Assembly: GCF_004563925.1 (NCBI RefSeq)
Contig: NZ_SPNJ01000004.1
Location: forward strand, 434,001 to 498,000
DNA from: Herbaspirillum sp. 3R11
GTDB taxonomy: Bacteria > Pseudomonadota > Gammaproteobacteria > Burkholderiales > Burkholderiaceae_D
Direction of reading: 5' to 3'
DNA length: 64,000 nt
The translations under genes and the position numbers were made by a program. How positions within the stretch are numbered: the first letter of the stretch is position 1; each line of letters starts with the position of its first letter. The notes beneath the pieces are model-generated. The model was not told where the DNA came from. It ran no database searches and was given only the letters and a program-made list of their open reading frames with translations. Below are positions 49,717 through 58,333 of the stretch, piece by piece.

Positions 49717-49941
49717 ATGTGCAGACCTCCTGATAACAAGTCAGAACTAGATTTCATTAAAAGCAAATATCTGGATCTTTTTTTGCTCTGCAATCAATGA
49801 AAAGACACACCTCTCACGAAATAAAAAAGATTGCGTTTTGGTTCGCGGGTGTCACCTCGCTGTGACATGAACCCTCAAGAACGAGCAACTCCAAGAGCAG
49901 CCTAGTTCTGCGTCAAGGTCCGATCGTTACGCTCGCCTCAC

Positions 49942-52900
49942 TTACCACCACCAACGCACGCCCACGGAAGCACTATAGCTGGCATACGCTTTGCCGGTGA
50001 CCACCGATAGTTGTCCGAAGGCGCTGGTGGTGTCGTTGATCGCATAGTTCAAGCCGCCGCTGACGACAGCTTCATCGCGTGCCTGGGCGACACCGCGTAC
50101 AGTGAAGTCGAACGCGCTGGCATTGGCGAAAGCAAGCTGCATCGTTTCGGCGTTGTTGCCCAGACGATGGCGCCATGCCAGATCGGTTTGCCATCCCAGC
50201 GGTGATCCGGCGACAGGCATGCGGCGCAAGCGAACGCCGAGGCTCGCAGAGGTTTGGGTGCTGTTGCTTGCACGATAAGCCAGCGCCAAGGCGTCGTTGC
50301 CGCTTTCAGTGGTCTCCGTATAGGCAGGACGATGCAAGCGCGCCACCGAAATGGCTGCGTAGGGTTCTACGGTCAGCGTCGCCATTGGTAGCGCCATACC
50401 CGTTTCGGCATACATGGCAAGACTTTGCACGTTGAATTGTCCGCGCGTCTGGCTGCTGAGAGCACCAGCCGATACCTGGCGATACTGCACGTTTTTCCAC
50501 CAGCCGTAGCTGACAACGCCTTTGAAGAAGACATTCGACGCGTCCGGCCGATAGCGCACATACATCGCAGCCTGGCCACCGTCGCTACGTCCGCCGCCGC
50601 CGGCATCGGTATAAGACAGCGAGTCCGCATTGGCAGTGAAGGCAAGACCCAGCAACCAGTTCGACGACAATGCATGATCGTGGCCGAATGCAAAAGCAGT
50701 TGAATGGTTGCGATAGCCACTGGCGCCCGAGCTGCTGCTCGACTGGTTTTGCTGACTGATTGAGGTACTGATCCAGGGATCTGCATCAACCGTGGTTGCC
50801 GACCCGGCCACGGTTGCGTCAACCGCTGCCAGGCGTTGCCCGATGGCCGCGTTCCCCTGATTTATATTGGCAACGGCATTCACGGAAGCGGCGCCGGCTG
50901 TATCGCCGCTCAGACTCGCCAGGTTGCGTTGGGCCTGCGCATCGGAAGCACCCAGCAGATTGGCAGTGACACGATTGCCACCGGCAGCATAGATGCGGTC
51001 CAGGGCGTTGGCCACCGCCTGCTGATTGGAGGAGCCTGCATACGAACCAAAGCCCTGCGACTGGAATCCGGCATTGCCGACCAGTTGCACGTTAACGGTA
51101 TTGCTGCCGTAACTGACGACGGGGACCAGATAGGCAAAATTGTTGGTGATCGTACTGAAGGTCCCGCTGCGCGTGCCGCTGTAGCTGGCGACGGTGTAGC
51201 TGCTGCCATCGCTGTAATTGCCGCTGCCGGCGACCAGTCTGAGCGCGCTGCCGCTGGCGAGGTTGAGATTGCCGTTGACCGTCAATTGACCTGAATTCCC
51301 CGGTGCGACTCCCAGCGCCACAGCGTAGGTGGCCCCGGCGCCGATACCGAGGTTGCCATTGACGTGCAGACCGCTGCCGAGGGTAGTGGACGCGAGCGTG
51401 GCGCCGCTGCCCAAGGTCACTGCACCTACTGTGCCGCTGCCGAGCAAGGTGGCGCCGTTCAGTACAGATATTGTTCCCGCAACCGTGCCATCAACCTGCA
51501 GCGCTCCGCCATTGATTGTTGTCGTGCCGGTGTAGGTATTGGTGCCGCTCAGGATCTGGGTGCCACTGCCGGTTTTAGTGAAGCCGCCGGCGCCGCTGAT
51601 AGTTCCGCCGAAAATCGTGTTGCTGTTGTCACCGCCCGCAGTCAGCGTGCCCGTGCCCAGCGTGACCGTACCGGTCCCAGCCAGCGAAGCGACGCTCTGG
51701 TCGTATCCGTTCAGATCAAGCGTTCCGAACGATAAGACCGTCATCGCGCTGTTGGCTGAAAAGGTATTTGCACCGCCAGCCCTTAAGACTATTGATTGCA
51801 CTTCAGTGGCCCCACTGTAAGTGTTCGCGCCGGTCAAAGAAACCACGTTCGAGCCGTCGAAGCTGACTGATCCGCTGCCGGAAATATTTCCGGCAAGGGC
51901 GAATGGAGTTGATGCAACGAAGGATAATTGCGCGCCGCTTCCAACGATGAAGTTATTGCTCAAGCTGACGATGCCGCTGTTGACAAGGATGTTCGCCGCA
52001 GTTCCTCCCGTTAATTCGATATTGCCCGTGATGATGGTGCCGCTGGACAGTATTAGCTGGGCGCTGGATCCGGTAAAAAGAATGGCGTTGGCGCGCGTCG
52101 TTCCGTCCCCTGACATACCCCCGGTGATTGCACCGGAATTCTGGATCAATACACCCGTGTCCGCTATGATGCCGGCGCCACCGAGGGCGTTCCCGCCGCC
52201 ACTTCCACCGGTGATTTGTGCCCCAGCCCCGTTGTTGATGATGACGAAGGGACCGGCCCTGACGCCGGCGCCGCCGCTACCGCCAGAGCCACCCGAGCCC
52301 GAGCCCGCATCGCCACCGGTTCCGCCAGTGATCGTTCCGAAGTTGAGGAGGAGACCCGACGTCGACAATACGGCGCCATCGCCACCGCCACCGCCACCGC
52401 CGGCGACAGTGCCGCTGCCGCCATTGCCGCCAGCCCCGCCGCGGACAATCCCTCCGGTGCGAACACTGACAGTACCCCATCCGGTGTTCGATAACAGACC
52501 GGCACCGCCGCCGCCGCCGCCGCCTGCCGTGGGGTTGTCCCCGCCGTTACCACCAGCACCACCGCTCACGCTCATCAGGTTCGAAGCCGTCCCCCCCGCC
52601 CCCCCAATCAGGTACAGCCCGGCGCCGCCGCCGCCTCCACCGCTCCCCCCTGGTCCACCATTTTGCCCCGCGCCACCGCTAATCGGCGTAGCCGAGTTCA
52701 TGCCAAGCCACACCGTTGCTCCGAGAGCGCCGCCACCACCGCCGCTTCCTCCCCCTCCGGAACCGCCCGTGCCGTCGGAGGCCGAATCCGCCCCTCCATT
52801 GCCGCCACTGCCATTGCCAGCGCCGCCGTTTGGCAAACCACCGTCTGCCCCCGCCGCCCAGACGCCTTGCGAGCCCAGTAAGTTGATTGTCAAGGTGCTC

Positions 52901-53007
52901 AATACAGCGAGCAGGAGAGGCGCCATGCGCCATTCATCAGGACCTCGTTTCGACTGACTTTTTGTATTGTTGCGTGAAGGTGTGACGCGCGCGTTCATAG
53001 TTGTCAT
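49942..53007 (-). CDS. Autotransporter with glycine-rich passenger and PATR repeats
   Basis: Type Va secreted protein, about 1021 aa from ATG 53007 (MTTMNARVTPSRN; ATG 52998 is equally possible, and upstream frames look non-coding). A long basic N-region precedes the hydrophobic LLLAVLSTLTINLLG and cleavage near VWAAG. The first passenger part (about 45-260) is extremely Gly-rich (repeats such as GGAGGNGG). Then come PATR units, e.g. GAGGFTKTGSGTQILSGTN and TINGGALQVDG, that form a beta-helix. The barrel (about 740-1021) ends in VRWWW with a terminal aromatic. It is divergent from a NarL-type two-component system that may control it. Confidence 0.92.
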   Translation of the reverse strand: MTTMNARVTPSRNNTKSQSKRGPDEWRMAPLLLAVLSTLTINLLGSQGVWAAGADGGLPNGGAGNGSGGNGGADSASDGTGGSGGGGSGGGGGALGATVWLGMNSATPISGGAGQNGGPGGSGGGGGGAGLYLIGGAGGTASNLMSVSGGAGGNGGDNPTAGGGGGGGAGLLSNTGWGTVSVRTGGIVRGGAGGNGGSGTVAGGGGGGGDGAVLSTSGLLLNFGTITGGTGGDAGSGSGGSGGSGGAGVRAGPFVIINNGAGAQITGGSGGGNALGGAGIIADTGVLIQNSGAITGGMSGDGTTRANAILFTGSSAQLILSSGTIITGNIELTGGTAANILVNSGIVSLSNNFIVGSGAQLSFVASTPFALAGNISGSGSVSFDGSNVVSLTGANTYSGATEVQSIVLRAGGANTFSANSAMTVLSFGTLDLNGYDQSVASLAGTGTVTLGTGTLTAGGDNSNTIFGGTISGAGGFTKTGSGTQILSGTNTYTGTTTINGGALQVDGTVAGTISVLNGATLLGSGTVGAVTLGSGATLASTTLGSGLHVNGNLGIGAGATYAVALGVAPGNSGQLTVNGNLNLASGSALRLVAGSGNYSDGSSYTVASYSGTRSGTFSTITNNFAYLVPVVSYGSNTVNVQLVGNAGFQSQGFGSYAGSSNQQAVANALDRIYAAGGNRVTANLLGASDAQAQRNLASLSGDTAGAASVNAVANINQGNAAIGQRLAAVDATVAGSATTVDADPWISTSISQQNQSSSSSGASGYRNHSTAFAFGHDHALSSNWLLGLAFTANADSLSYTDAGGGGRSDGGQAAMYVRYRPDASNVFFKGVVSYGWWKNVQYRQVSAGALSSQTRGQFNVQSLAMYAETGMALPMATLTVEPYAAISVARLHRPAYTETTESGNDALALAYRASNSTQTSASLGVRLRRMPVAGSPLGWQTDLAWRHRLGNNAETMQLAFANASAFDFTVRGVAQARDEAVVSGGLNYAINDTTSAFGQLSVVTGKAYASYSASVGVRWWW
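52150..52900. repeat. GC-rich low-complexity tract coding for the Gly-rich passenger
   Basis: On the plus strand this stretch is dominated by GCC/CCG/CCA triplets, the complement of GGC/GGT glycine codons. Short imperfect 3-, 6- and 9-base repeats run throughout. Such tracts expand and contract in frame, and they create long false open frames on the other strands. Confidence 0.8.
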
Positions 53008-53195
53008 TCCGTTTATTATCCTGACAAGGGTATGCCGGCGACAAACTGGGATAACGGCGCGTGTCGCAGCGATCCAGCCAAGCAGACGTAAAAACGTGAT
53101 GCTGACATCCTGTCTGCGCGCCCACAATCCTTGAAAATAGGTAGATTGCGACAGTGTCCTGGACACCAGAAGCCCCCAGAAGCTCCTGCGGTGGC

Positions 53196-54029
53196 ATGAA
53201 AGACAACATCCTTAGAATTGGGTATTGCGGCGCCGGCCGCGATTGGCTAACTTGTAGCGGTTCGGGCAAGGCGTCGATAAAGCTTGCCCTCTTCAGTCCC
53301 CATTTACGGTATCCATTCTTGACTCAGCCATTGCCTTCCGCCGGCATCGAGCCGGCATCGATTCTCCCCAGTCCTCTGCTGATCGTGGAGGACGAAAACG
53401 CCATGCAGTTGCGACTGCGCGGCATCCTCAGCATCCTTGGCTACGACGACGGAGCAATGTCGTTTGCCGCCAGCATTGCCGACGCCAATGCGCTGTTGGC
53501 GTTGCAACCCTTCGCGATGGTGCTGGTCGATGTCGGTCTTCCCGACGGCAATGGCATTGACCTGATCCGCGCCCTGCATGCGGTCGACGCTGCTTTGCCC
53601 ATTCTGGTAATCTCCACGTGGAGCACTGAACAGACCATCGTCAGTGCGCTGCAGGCTGGCGCCACCGGTTATATGCTCAAGGATCGCGACGACTTCGAGA
53701 TCGGTTTATCCATACGCAGCGTTTTGCGCGGTGGTGCGCCGATTGATCCGTTTGTCGCGAAGCACATCCTTCAACTGATCGATCCGGGCGCGGGGAAAGC
53801 GCAACAACATGCGCCGTCGCCGATGCCTTTGCGGTCTCCTTTGAGCAAACGCGAAATCGAAATTCTCGAACTGGTCAGCAAGGGGCTGGCCAATCTGGAG
53901 ATATCCGGCTTGCTGTCACTTTCACGATCGACTGTCGAATGCCACATCAAAAACATTTACAAGAAGCTGGCCGTGAACTCCCGCACCCAGGCCATCTTCG
54001 AAGCGCGCGCCCATGGTTTGCTGCCCTGA
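53196..54029 (+). CDS. NarL/FixJ-type response regulator (REC plus LuxR HTH)
   Basis: About 277 aa with the ATG at 53196 (MKDNILRIG...); the true start is unsettled. The receiver only begins at PLLIVEDENAM, about 60 residues later. ATG 53154, TTG 53319 and TTG 53331 are alternatives, and none has a good ribosome site. The receiver has the acidic pair in VEDEN, phospho-Asp in VLVDVGLPDG and Lys in GYMLKDRDD. The LuxR-type helix-turn-helix follows: LSKREIEILELVSKGL and LSRSTVECHIKNIYKKL. The kinase gene overlaps its 3' end. Divergent from the Gly-rich autotransporter, a likely target. Confidence 0.88.
   Translation: MKDNILRIGYCGAGRDWLTCSGSGKASIKLALFSPHLRYPFLTQPLPSAGIEPASILPSPLLIVEDENAMQLRLRGILSILGYDDGAMSFAASIADANALLALQPFAMVLVDVGLPDGNGIDLIRALHAVDAALPILVISTWSTEQTIVSALQAGATGYMLKDRDDFEIGLSIRSVLRGGAPIDPFVAKHILQLIDPGAGKAQQHAPSPMPLRSPLSKREIEILELVSKGLANLEISGLLSLSRSTVECHIKNIYKKLAVNSRTQAIFEARAHGLLP
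53264..53289. promoter_or_regulatory. Inverted repeat GGGCAAG-N12-CTTGCCC near the regulator start
   Basis: Perfect 7-bp arms in the stretch between the first ATG of the response regulator and the start of its receiver domain. It may be an operator or leader hairpin if translation really begins further downstream. Role inferred. Confidence 0.35.
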
Positions 54030-55858
54030 TCTCCGTCCTGTCCGGCGTCGTTCTGTTCCTGTTTTCTGGAATGACGATTGCCGCCGCTGCGTCGGCACCG
54101 TCATTTCAGCGCATTGAAGCCGTGCGCGCGAACTGGGATGCGCAGATGCCTCCCGATGCCGGTTGGACCGACGTTGCGTTGCCCGACGACTGGAGCTTGC
54201 GCTGGCCTGGCTTTGACGGCGTGGTGTGGTATCGCCTGACCTGGGAACAGACCGATGCGACAGCGCCGGTCGGACTCATGATGGATTATCTGAACATGGC
54301 CGGCGTGGTCTCGCTCAACGGTGTCCAGCTCAGCCGCGACCAGAATCTGACCGAACCGTTGACGCGTGCCTGGAATACCCCGCGCTATTGGCAGGCTTCG
54401 CCGCCCTTGCTCAGGAGCGGACAAAACATTCTGCTCATCCGCGTATCCGGTCTTGCCGCCTATCAGCCGGGCCTTGGCCCGGTGACGCTCGGCGCGCCAG
54501 CCGACATCGGCATCCGCTACACGCACGAATATTGGCTGCGGCATGATCTGCAGTTATTCAGCTTGGCGGTGAGCGCGACCCTCGGCTGCTTTTTTCTGGC
54601 GCTATGGATATTGCGGCGGCGTGAAACGGAGTTCGGCTGGTTCGGCCTGATGTCGCTGACATGGTGGCTGTATGCAAGCAACCAGGTCAAATTGACCCCG
54701 TGGCCCTTCTCCAGCACAGATGCCTGGCAAGCCACCGTATCGATTCTGTTCCTGGTGTACAGCGCCAGCTTCACCATGTTCGTATTACGCAACGGACCTC
54801 GCCGCTACCGACGCACCGAGCTTGTCGTCGGGGCGATGGTTGCCGCCGGCAGCGTCGCCATGTGCCTCACCCCGCATGCAAGGATGCAAGAGGCAAGGGC
54901 ATGGCTGGCATTGATTCCCGCGATGACCTATATCGGCAGTTGTTTCTTGTTCTTCTATTTCGCCTGGCGCCAACGGCGTGTCGAGCAACTGATCCTGGCA
55001 GCGTGTCTCGCGGTATGTATCGGCGTCGGCATTCATGACCTGCTGGTCTTCCTCAAAATATTGGACAGCAATATCTATTACACTGCGCTCGCATCGCAAC
55101 TCCAGATGGTTGCCATGGCGCTGGTGCTGGGATGGCGTTTTGTGAGCAATCTGTCTCGTATCGAACGCTTCAACGAAGAGTTGCATGTCAAGGTCGAAGC
55201 CGCCAAGGAAGCGTTGGCCCAGACATTGAAGCGCGAGCATGAACTGCAAATCGTCAACGTCCGTCTGGGTGAGCGCCTCAATCTCGCCCACGATTTGCAT
55301 GATGGTCTGGGCGGCACGCTAGTGAGCAGCATCGCTACGCTGGAGCATGCGCCGGGGAGCATCCCCTCGTCGCGCTTCCTGACAATTCTCAAAGAACTGC
55401 GCGACGATTTGCGCATCATCATCGACACGGCTTCCAGCTATCAATTGGCAGAAACTTCGCTGGCCGAAATGCTGGTGCCATTGAGACATCGGCTGGGCGT
55501 TCTCTTTGAAAGTCAGAACATCGTCTGCCGTTGGCAGTTGTCAGGTATTGAAGACTGTCATCTGCCGACGGCGCAAAGTCTGGACATCATCCGTATCCTG
55601 CAGGAGGGCCTGACCAATGTGCTCAAACACAGCCATGCAAACAGCGTTCACGTCGAATTGCGCGATGATGCTGACAGGCTGACGCTGCAGATCAGGGATA
55701 ACGGTGTCGGTTTCGATCCAGTGGTGCAGAAGGAGCCGACCGGCACGGGTATGAAAAGCATGCAGATGCGTGCGAACCGCCTCGGTGGCACTTTGGAAAC
55801 ACGACGCGTCGAAGGTGAGACCGTGTTAAAGATTGCGATTCCCCATCGACGCGCTTGA
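53939..55858 (+). CDS. Sensor histidine kinase, 7TM-type with HisKA_3
   Basis: Partner kinase of the NarL-type regulator, 639 aa from ATG 53939. A signal-anchor or signal peptide (ALISVLSGVVLFLFSGM) begins at about residue 29. A periplasmic galactose-binding-like domain (about 55-190; DWSLRWPGFDGVVWYRLTW) follows, then about seven membrane helices (200-400), a 7TM-DISM-like layout. The phospho-histidine is in LAHDLHDGLGG, near 450. The ATPase box has QEGLTNVLKHSHA and IRDNGVGFDP. The ATG at 53939 overlaps the regulator gene by 91 bases and lacks a ribosome site; the only other in-frame candidate, CTG 54025, overlaps the regulator's TGA. Which start is used is unsettled. Confidence 0.87.
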   Translation: MPHQKHLQEAGRELPHPGHLRSARPWFAALISVLSGVVLFLFSGMTIAAAASAPSFQRIEAVRANWDAQMPPDAGWTDVALPDDWSLRWPGFDGVVWYRLTWEQTDATAPVGLMMDYLNMAGVVSLNGVQLSRDQNLTEPLTRAWNTPRYWQASPPLLRSGQNILLIRVSGLAAYQPGLGPVTLGAPADIGIRYTHEYWLRHDLQLFSLAVSATLGCFFLALWILRRRETEFGWFGLMSLTWWLYASNQVKLTPWPFSSTDAWQATVSILFLVYSASFTMFVLRNGPRRYRRTELVVGAMVAAGSVAMCLTPHARMQEARAWLALIPAMTYIGSCFLFFYFAWRQRRVEQLILAACLAVCIGVGIHDLLVFLKILDSNIYYTALASQLQMVAMALVLGWRFVSNLSRIERFNEELHVKVEAAKEALAQTLKREHELQIVNVRLGERLNLAHDLHDGLGGTLVSSIATLEHAPGSIPSSRFLTILKELRDDLRIIIDTASSYQLAETSLAEMLVPLRHRLGVLFESQNIVCRWQLSGIEDCHLPTAQSLDIIRILQEGLTNVLKHSHANSVHVELRDDADRLTLQIRDNGVGFDPVVQKEPTGTGMKSMQMRANRLGGTLETRRVEGETVLKIAIPHRRA

Positions 55859-55874
55859 ATCAAACGTATTGCAT

Positions 55875-55898
55875 GTCCGCAATCGGCCAGAAGCTGAC
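55875..55898. repeat. Dispersed palindromic repeat, copy 6 (one arm altered)
   Basis: GTCCGC, AATCGGCCAGAA, GCTGAC: same unit with one changed base in the right arm. It starts 17 bases after the kinase stop. Confidence 0.75.
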
Positions 55899-55951
55899 CT
55901 CTGCTACGACATTGCCACCTTAGCCCAAGTTATGATGAGATTTCGGTCACT

Positions 55952-55962
55952 CCCCCCCCCCC
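55952..55962. repeat. C11 homopolymer upstream of the double-GNAT gene
   Basis: Eleven consecutive C residues, 25 bases before the ATG at 55987. Such a long mononucleotide run is prone to slippage and could alter promoter or leader spacing. Only one length is visible in this sequence. Confidence 0.7.
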
Positions 55963-55986
55963 ACTTTCGATAGCCATAAGAACTCA

Positions 55987-56982
55987 ATGTTTGCTGTCTT
56001 CATTCAATCCCAAGAATCGGATCTTGAACGTTTTGTCGATATGCGCATCGCTGCCATGCGGGAGAGTTTGGAGAGGGTCGGGCGATTTGACGCGCAGCGG
56101 GCGCGTGAACGTTTTACATCGACGTTCACGCCAGAAACCAGCTATCTCATCATGATCGATGGCCATGCTGCCGGCTTTTTCTCATTGGATCGTCATCATG
56201 ACGCCCACACCCTCCGACATTTTTATATCCTTCCGCAATACCAGCACCAGGGAATCGGCGCGCAGGTTCTTAAACGCATTCTCGCCGATGCTGGCCGCAA
56301 GGGATGCTCCGTCAAGCTCACTGCCTTGCGCGAAAGCGATGCCAATCGTTTTTATCGAAACAATGGTTTTGTGCAGGTGAGCGAGGAGGAATGGGACATT
56401 TTCTATACCCACAGTCCCAAGGGGATAGCTCTATCATCGGCTAACAACGAGATTGGATCCATCAGATGGCTGGGCCGGGCAGACCTTCCGCCTCTTGAGG
56501 TTGTGTTACGCGAGCACGTGCGCGATCTGCACACTGGTCAAATTGTAGAGTCGGAGATTGCTTCGATCAAAGCCCACATGGCAGGTGGTGCAGACGATGA
56601 GGGGCGTCGCCGCAGCTATCTGGTCGCTTGCGATCCGTCAGGATCGCCGGTCGCGTGCATGGGTCTTTCACGGCCGGACGCGCGAATGAGCGCCCATGTT
56701 TCCATGAATGCGCCGGATGCCTTGGAATTGCTCAATGTGTTCGTTCGTCGTGACTTCATGCGGTCCAAGGGAGTCGGACGATCGTTGTTATCGGCAGTAT
56801 ATGAAGAGGCCAAGGCGGCTGGCGCCTCTCGGCTACTGGTCAACAGCGGCCCGCGCTACCTGGCGAGTTGGGGATTCTATGATCGCATGTTCGATGAGGC
56901 TCACGGCATGCTTGTGGATTATTACGGAACGGGGCGTCACGCGAAGGTTTGGAGCAAGGTTCTCCAAAAAAATGGAATATGA
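55987..56982 (+). CDS. Protein with two GNAT acetyltransferase domains
   Basis: 331 aa, two acetyl-CoA-dependent GNAT folds in tandem. The first (about 1-145) has the pyrophosphate loop YQHQGIGAQVLKRIL and an end NGFVQVSEEEWD. The second (about 165-331) has SKGVGRSLLSAVYEEAKAAG and ends WGFYDRMFDEA. Substrates unknown. The first domain resembles the small GNAT proteins that act on amino acids or antibiotics. A C11 tract sits just upstream and a palindromic repeat just downstream (3 bases after the stop), so it is probably a single-gene unit. Confidence 0.85.
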   Translation: MFAVFIQSQESDLERFVDMRIAAMRESLERVGRFDAQRARERFTSTFTPETSYLIMIDGHAAGFFSLDRHHDAHTLRHFYILPQYQHQGIGAQVLKRILADAGRKGCSVKLTALRESDANRFYRNNGFVQVSEEEWDIFYTHSPKGIALSSANNEIGSIRWLGRADLPPLEVVLREHVRDLHTGQIVESEIASIKAHMAGGADDEGRRRSYLVACDPSGSPVACMGLSRPDARMSAHVSMNAPDALELLNVFVRRDFMRSKGVGRSLLSAVYEEAKAAGASRLLVNSGPRYLASWGFYDRMFDEAHGMLVDYYGTGRHAKVWSKVLQKNGI

Positions 56983-56984
56983 AG

Positions 56985-57008
56985 GTTCGCAACCGGCCAG
57001 AAGCGGAT
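56985..57008. repeat. Dispersed palindromic repeat, copy 7
   Basis: GTTCGC, AACCGGCCAGAA, GCGGAT: one base altered in each arm, still able to pair with a G-T. It begins 3 bases after the double-GNAT stop. Confidence 0.72.
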
Positions 57009-57124
57009 GTCCGAATTCAGTATCCGGATGGCAGCGTCGCCAGAATCAATTTCAGCGTCGATAAGCAGGGATTGAACGACTGTCCCGTGACCTGTCCCGA
57101 CGCATCAACCACAAAAGAAATCCC

Positions 57125-58198
57125 ATGATCCAACACAAACCAGACGAAACGGAAGCCCTCGGCGACAAGAACCAACGCGCCGCATCGATCACTCTATATG
57201 GATTTCTGGTGCTGCTGGCGCTGTGGGTCATGCGCGATTTCATCCCCGCAGTGGTGTGGGCCGGCGTCATCGCCATCGCCCTCTGGCCGCTGCTGTTGCG
57301 CCTGGAAACGCCGCGCGCTTCGCACCTGCGGACGATAGGCGTGGCGTTGCTGCTGACAACGGCGGTCGCCTTGTTCGTGGTGCTGCCCTTCTTGCTGGTG
57401 ATCACCCAGGCTGTTCACGAGTCGCACGAATTTATCGCCTGGTTCAAGCAGGCCGAGGCGAACGGCTTGCCACTGCCCGCTCTGATCAGTCACTTGCCCT
57501 TCGGTGCGCAGCAAGTCACGGCCTGGTGGCAAGAAAACCTGGCCAGGCCTCTGCACGATTCGCCCTTCCTGAAAGGCTTGCATGTCGAAGCGGCTGTCAT
57601 CACTGCCCGGCATGTCGGCGCTCTGGCGGTACATGGATTGATCTTGTTCGGCTTTATGCTGATGAGCTTGTTTGTCATCTTCCTGGCCGGTTCCAGGATG
57701 AGCGGCAATCTCGTCAAAATTACTTACCGCGGCTTCGGCGTCTCTGGCGCCCTGCTGGCGCACCAGATGACCGCGGCCGTACGCGGCACGGTCGCCGGGT
57801 TGGTGGTGGTCGGGATTGGTGAAGGTGTACTGCTGGGCATTGCCTATGCCATCGCCGGGGTACCGCATGCCACCCTGCTTGGCCTGCTGACCGCGATCGC
57901 CGCGATGCTGCCGTTTTGCGCACCGATCATTTTTTGCGGTACTGCACTCTGGCTGTTGGCGCAAGGAGCGACTGTCAGCGCCATCAGCGTCGCTGTCTTT
58001 GGCTTCGCCGTGGTCCTGATCGCCGAACATCTGGTGCGGCCGCTGCTGATCGGCAACTCAACTCGCCTGCCTTTCCTGCTGGTCTTGTTCGGCATCCTCG
58101 GCGGCGCCCAGACTTTTGGCCTGCTGGGTCTGTTCATCGGACCAGCGCTCATGACCGTACTGACAGTATTGTGGCGCGACTGGGTTGTACAAGACTGA
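57125..58198 (+). CDS. AI-2E family (PerM/YdiK-like) membrane protein
   Basis: Polytopic membrane protein of 357 aa with about eight helices. The N-terminal helices are FLVLLALWVMRDFIPAVVW-like, followed by a large cytoplasmic or periplasmic loop (about 100-170). The C-terminal helices contain LVRPLLIGNSTRLPFLLVLF and GILGGAQTFGLLGLFIGPAL, the most conserved block of the family. Members have been linked to AI-2 export, Na+/H+ antiport or PerM-like functions, so the role is open. The ribosome site is weak. Confidence 0.9.
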   Translation: MIQHKPDETEALGDKNQRAASITLYGFLVLLALWVMRDFIPAVVWAGVIAIALWPLLLRLETPRASHLRTIGVALLLTTAVALFVVLPFLLVITQAVHESHEFIAWFKQAEANGLPLPALISHLPFGAQQVTAWWQENLARPLHDSPFLKGLHVEAAVITARHVGALAVHGLILFGFMLMSLFVIFLAGSRMSGNLVKITYRGFGVSGALLAHQMTAAVRGTVAGLVVVGIGEGVLLGIAYAIAGVPHATLLGLLTAIAAMLPFCAPIIFCGTALWLLAQGATVSAISVAVFGFAVVLIAEHLVRPLLIGNSTRLPFLLVLFGILGGAQTFGLLGLFIGPALMTVLTVLWRDWVVQD

Positions 58199-58333
58199 CC
58201 TTTGATCCTGTTGAATTCTAATTTGTGGGACACGGCCAATATCGACAATTTTCCAATTCGTCCGCTTCCGCCCAATAGCCGCATCGGAAAATTACCGCCG
58301 CATCACTGAATACCGGCCGACTATTATTTGCCA

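Larger units (their letters stand above)
49547..49941. other. Convergent intergenic region with repeat copy and possible terminator
   Basis: About 395 bases between the binding protein and the third autotransporter. It holds a repeat copy (49652-49675) and an imperfect hairpin with T-run at 49691-49716 (AAAAAGCCTGC, then GCGGTTTTTTT). No gene is visible. The right half is AT-rich. Confidence 0.45.

Noticed and set aside
52150-52900. Possible CRISPR-like or satellite array
   Set aside because: The repeats are short, imperfect coding triplets with no regular spacers or constant repeat unit.
51821-52957. Proline-rich plus-strand frame opposite the Gly-rich passenger
   Set aside because: It simply reads the complement of glycine codons (GGN to NCC) and has no signal peptide or domain.
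58260-58285. Possible eighth copy of the palindromic repeat (GTCCGCTTCCGCCCAATAGC)
   Set aside because: Only the left arm and a few core bases match; the dyad is lost, so it is too weak to count.
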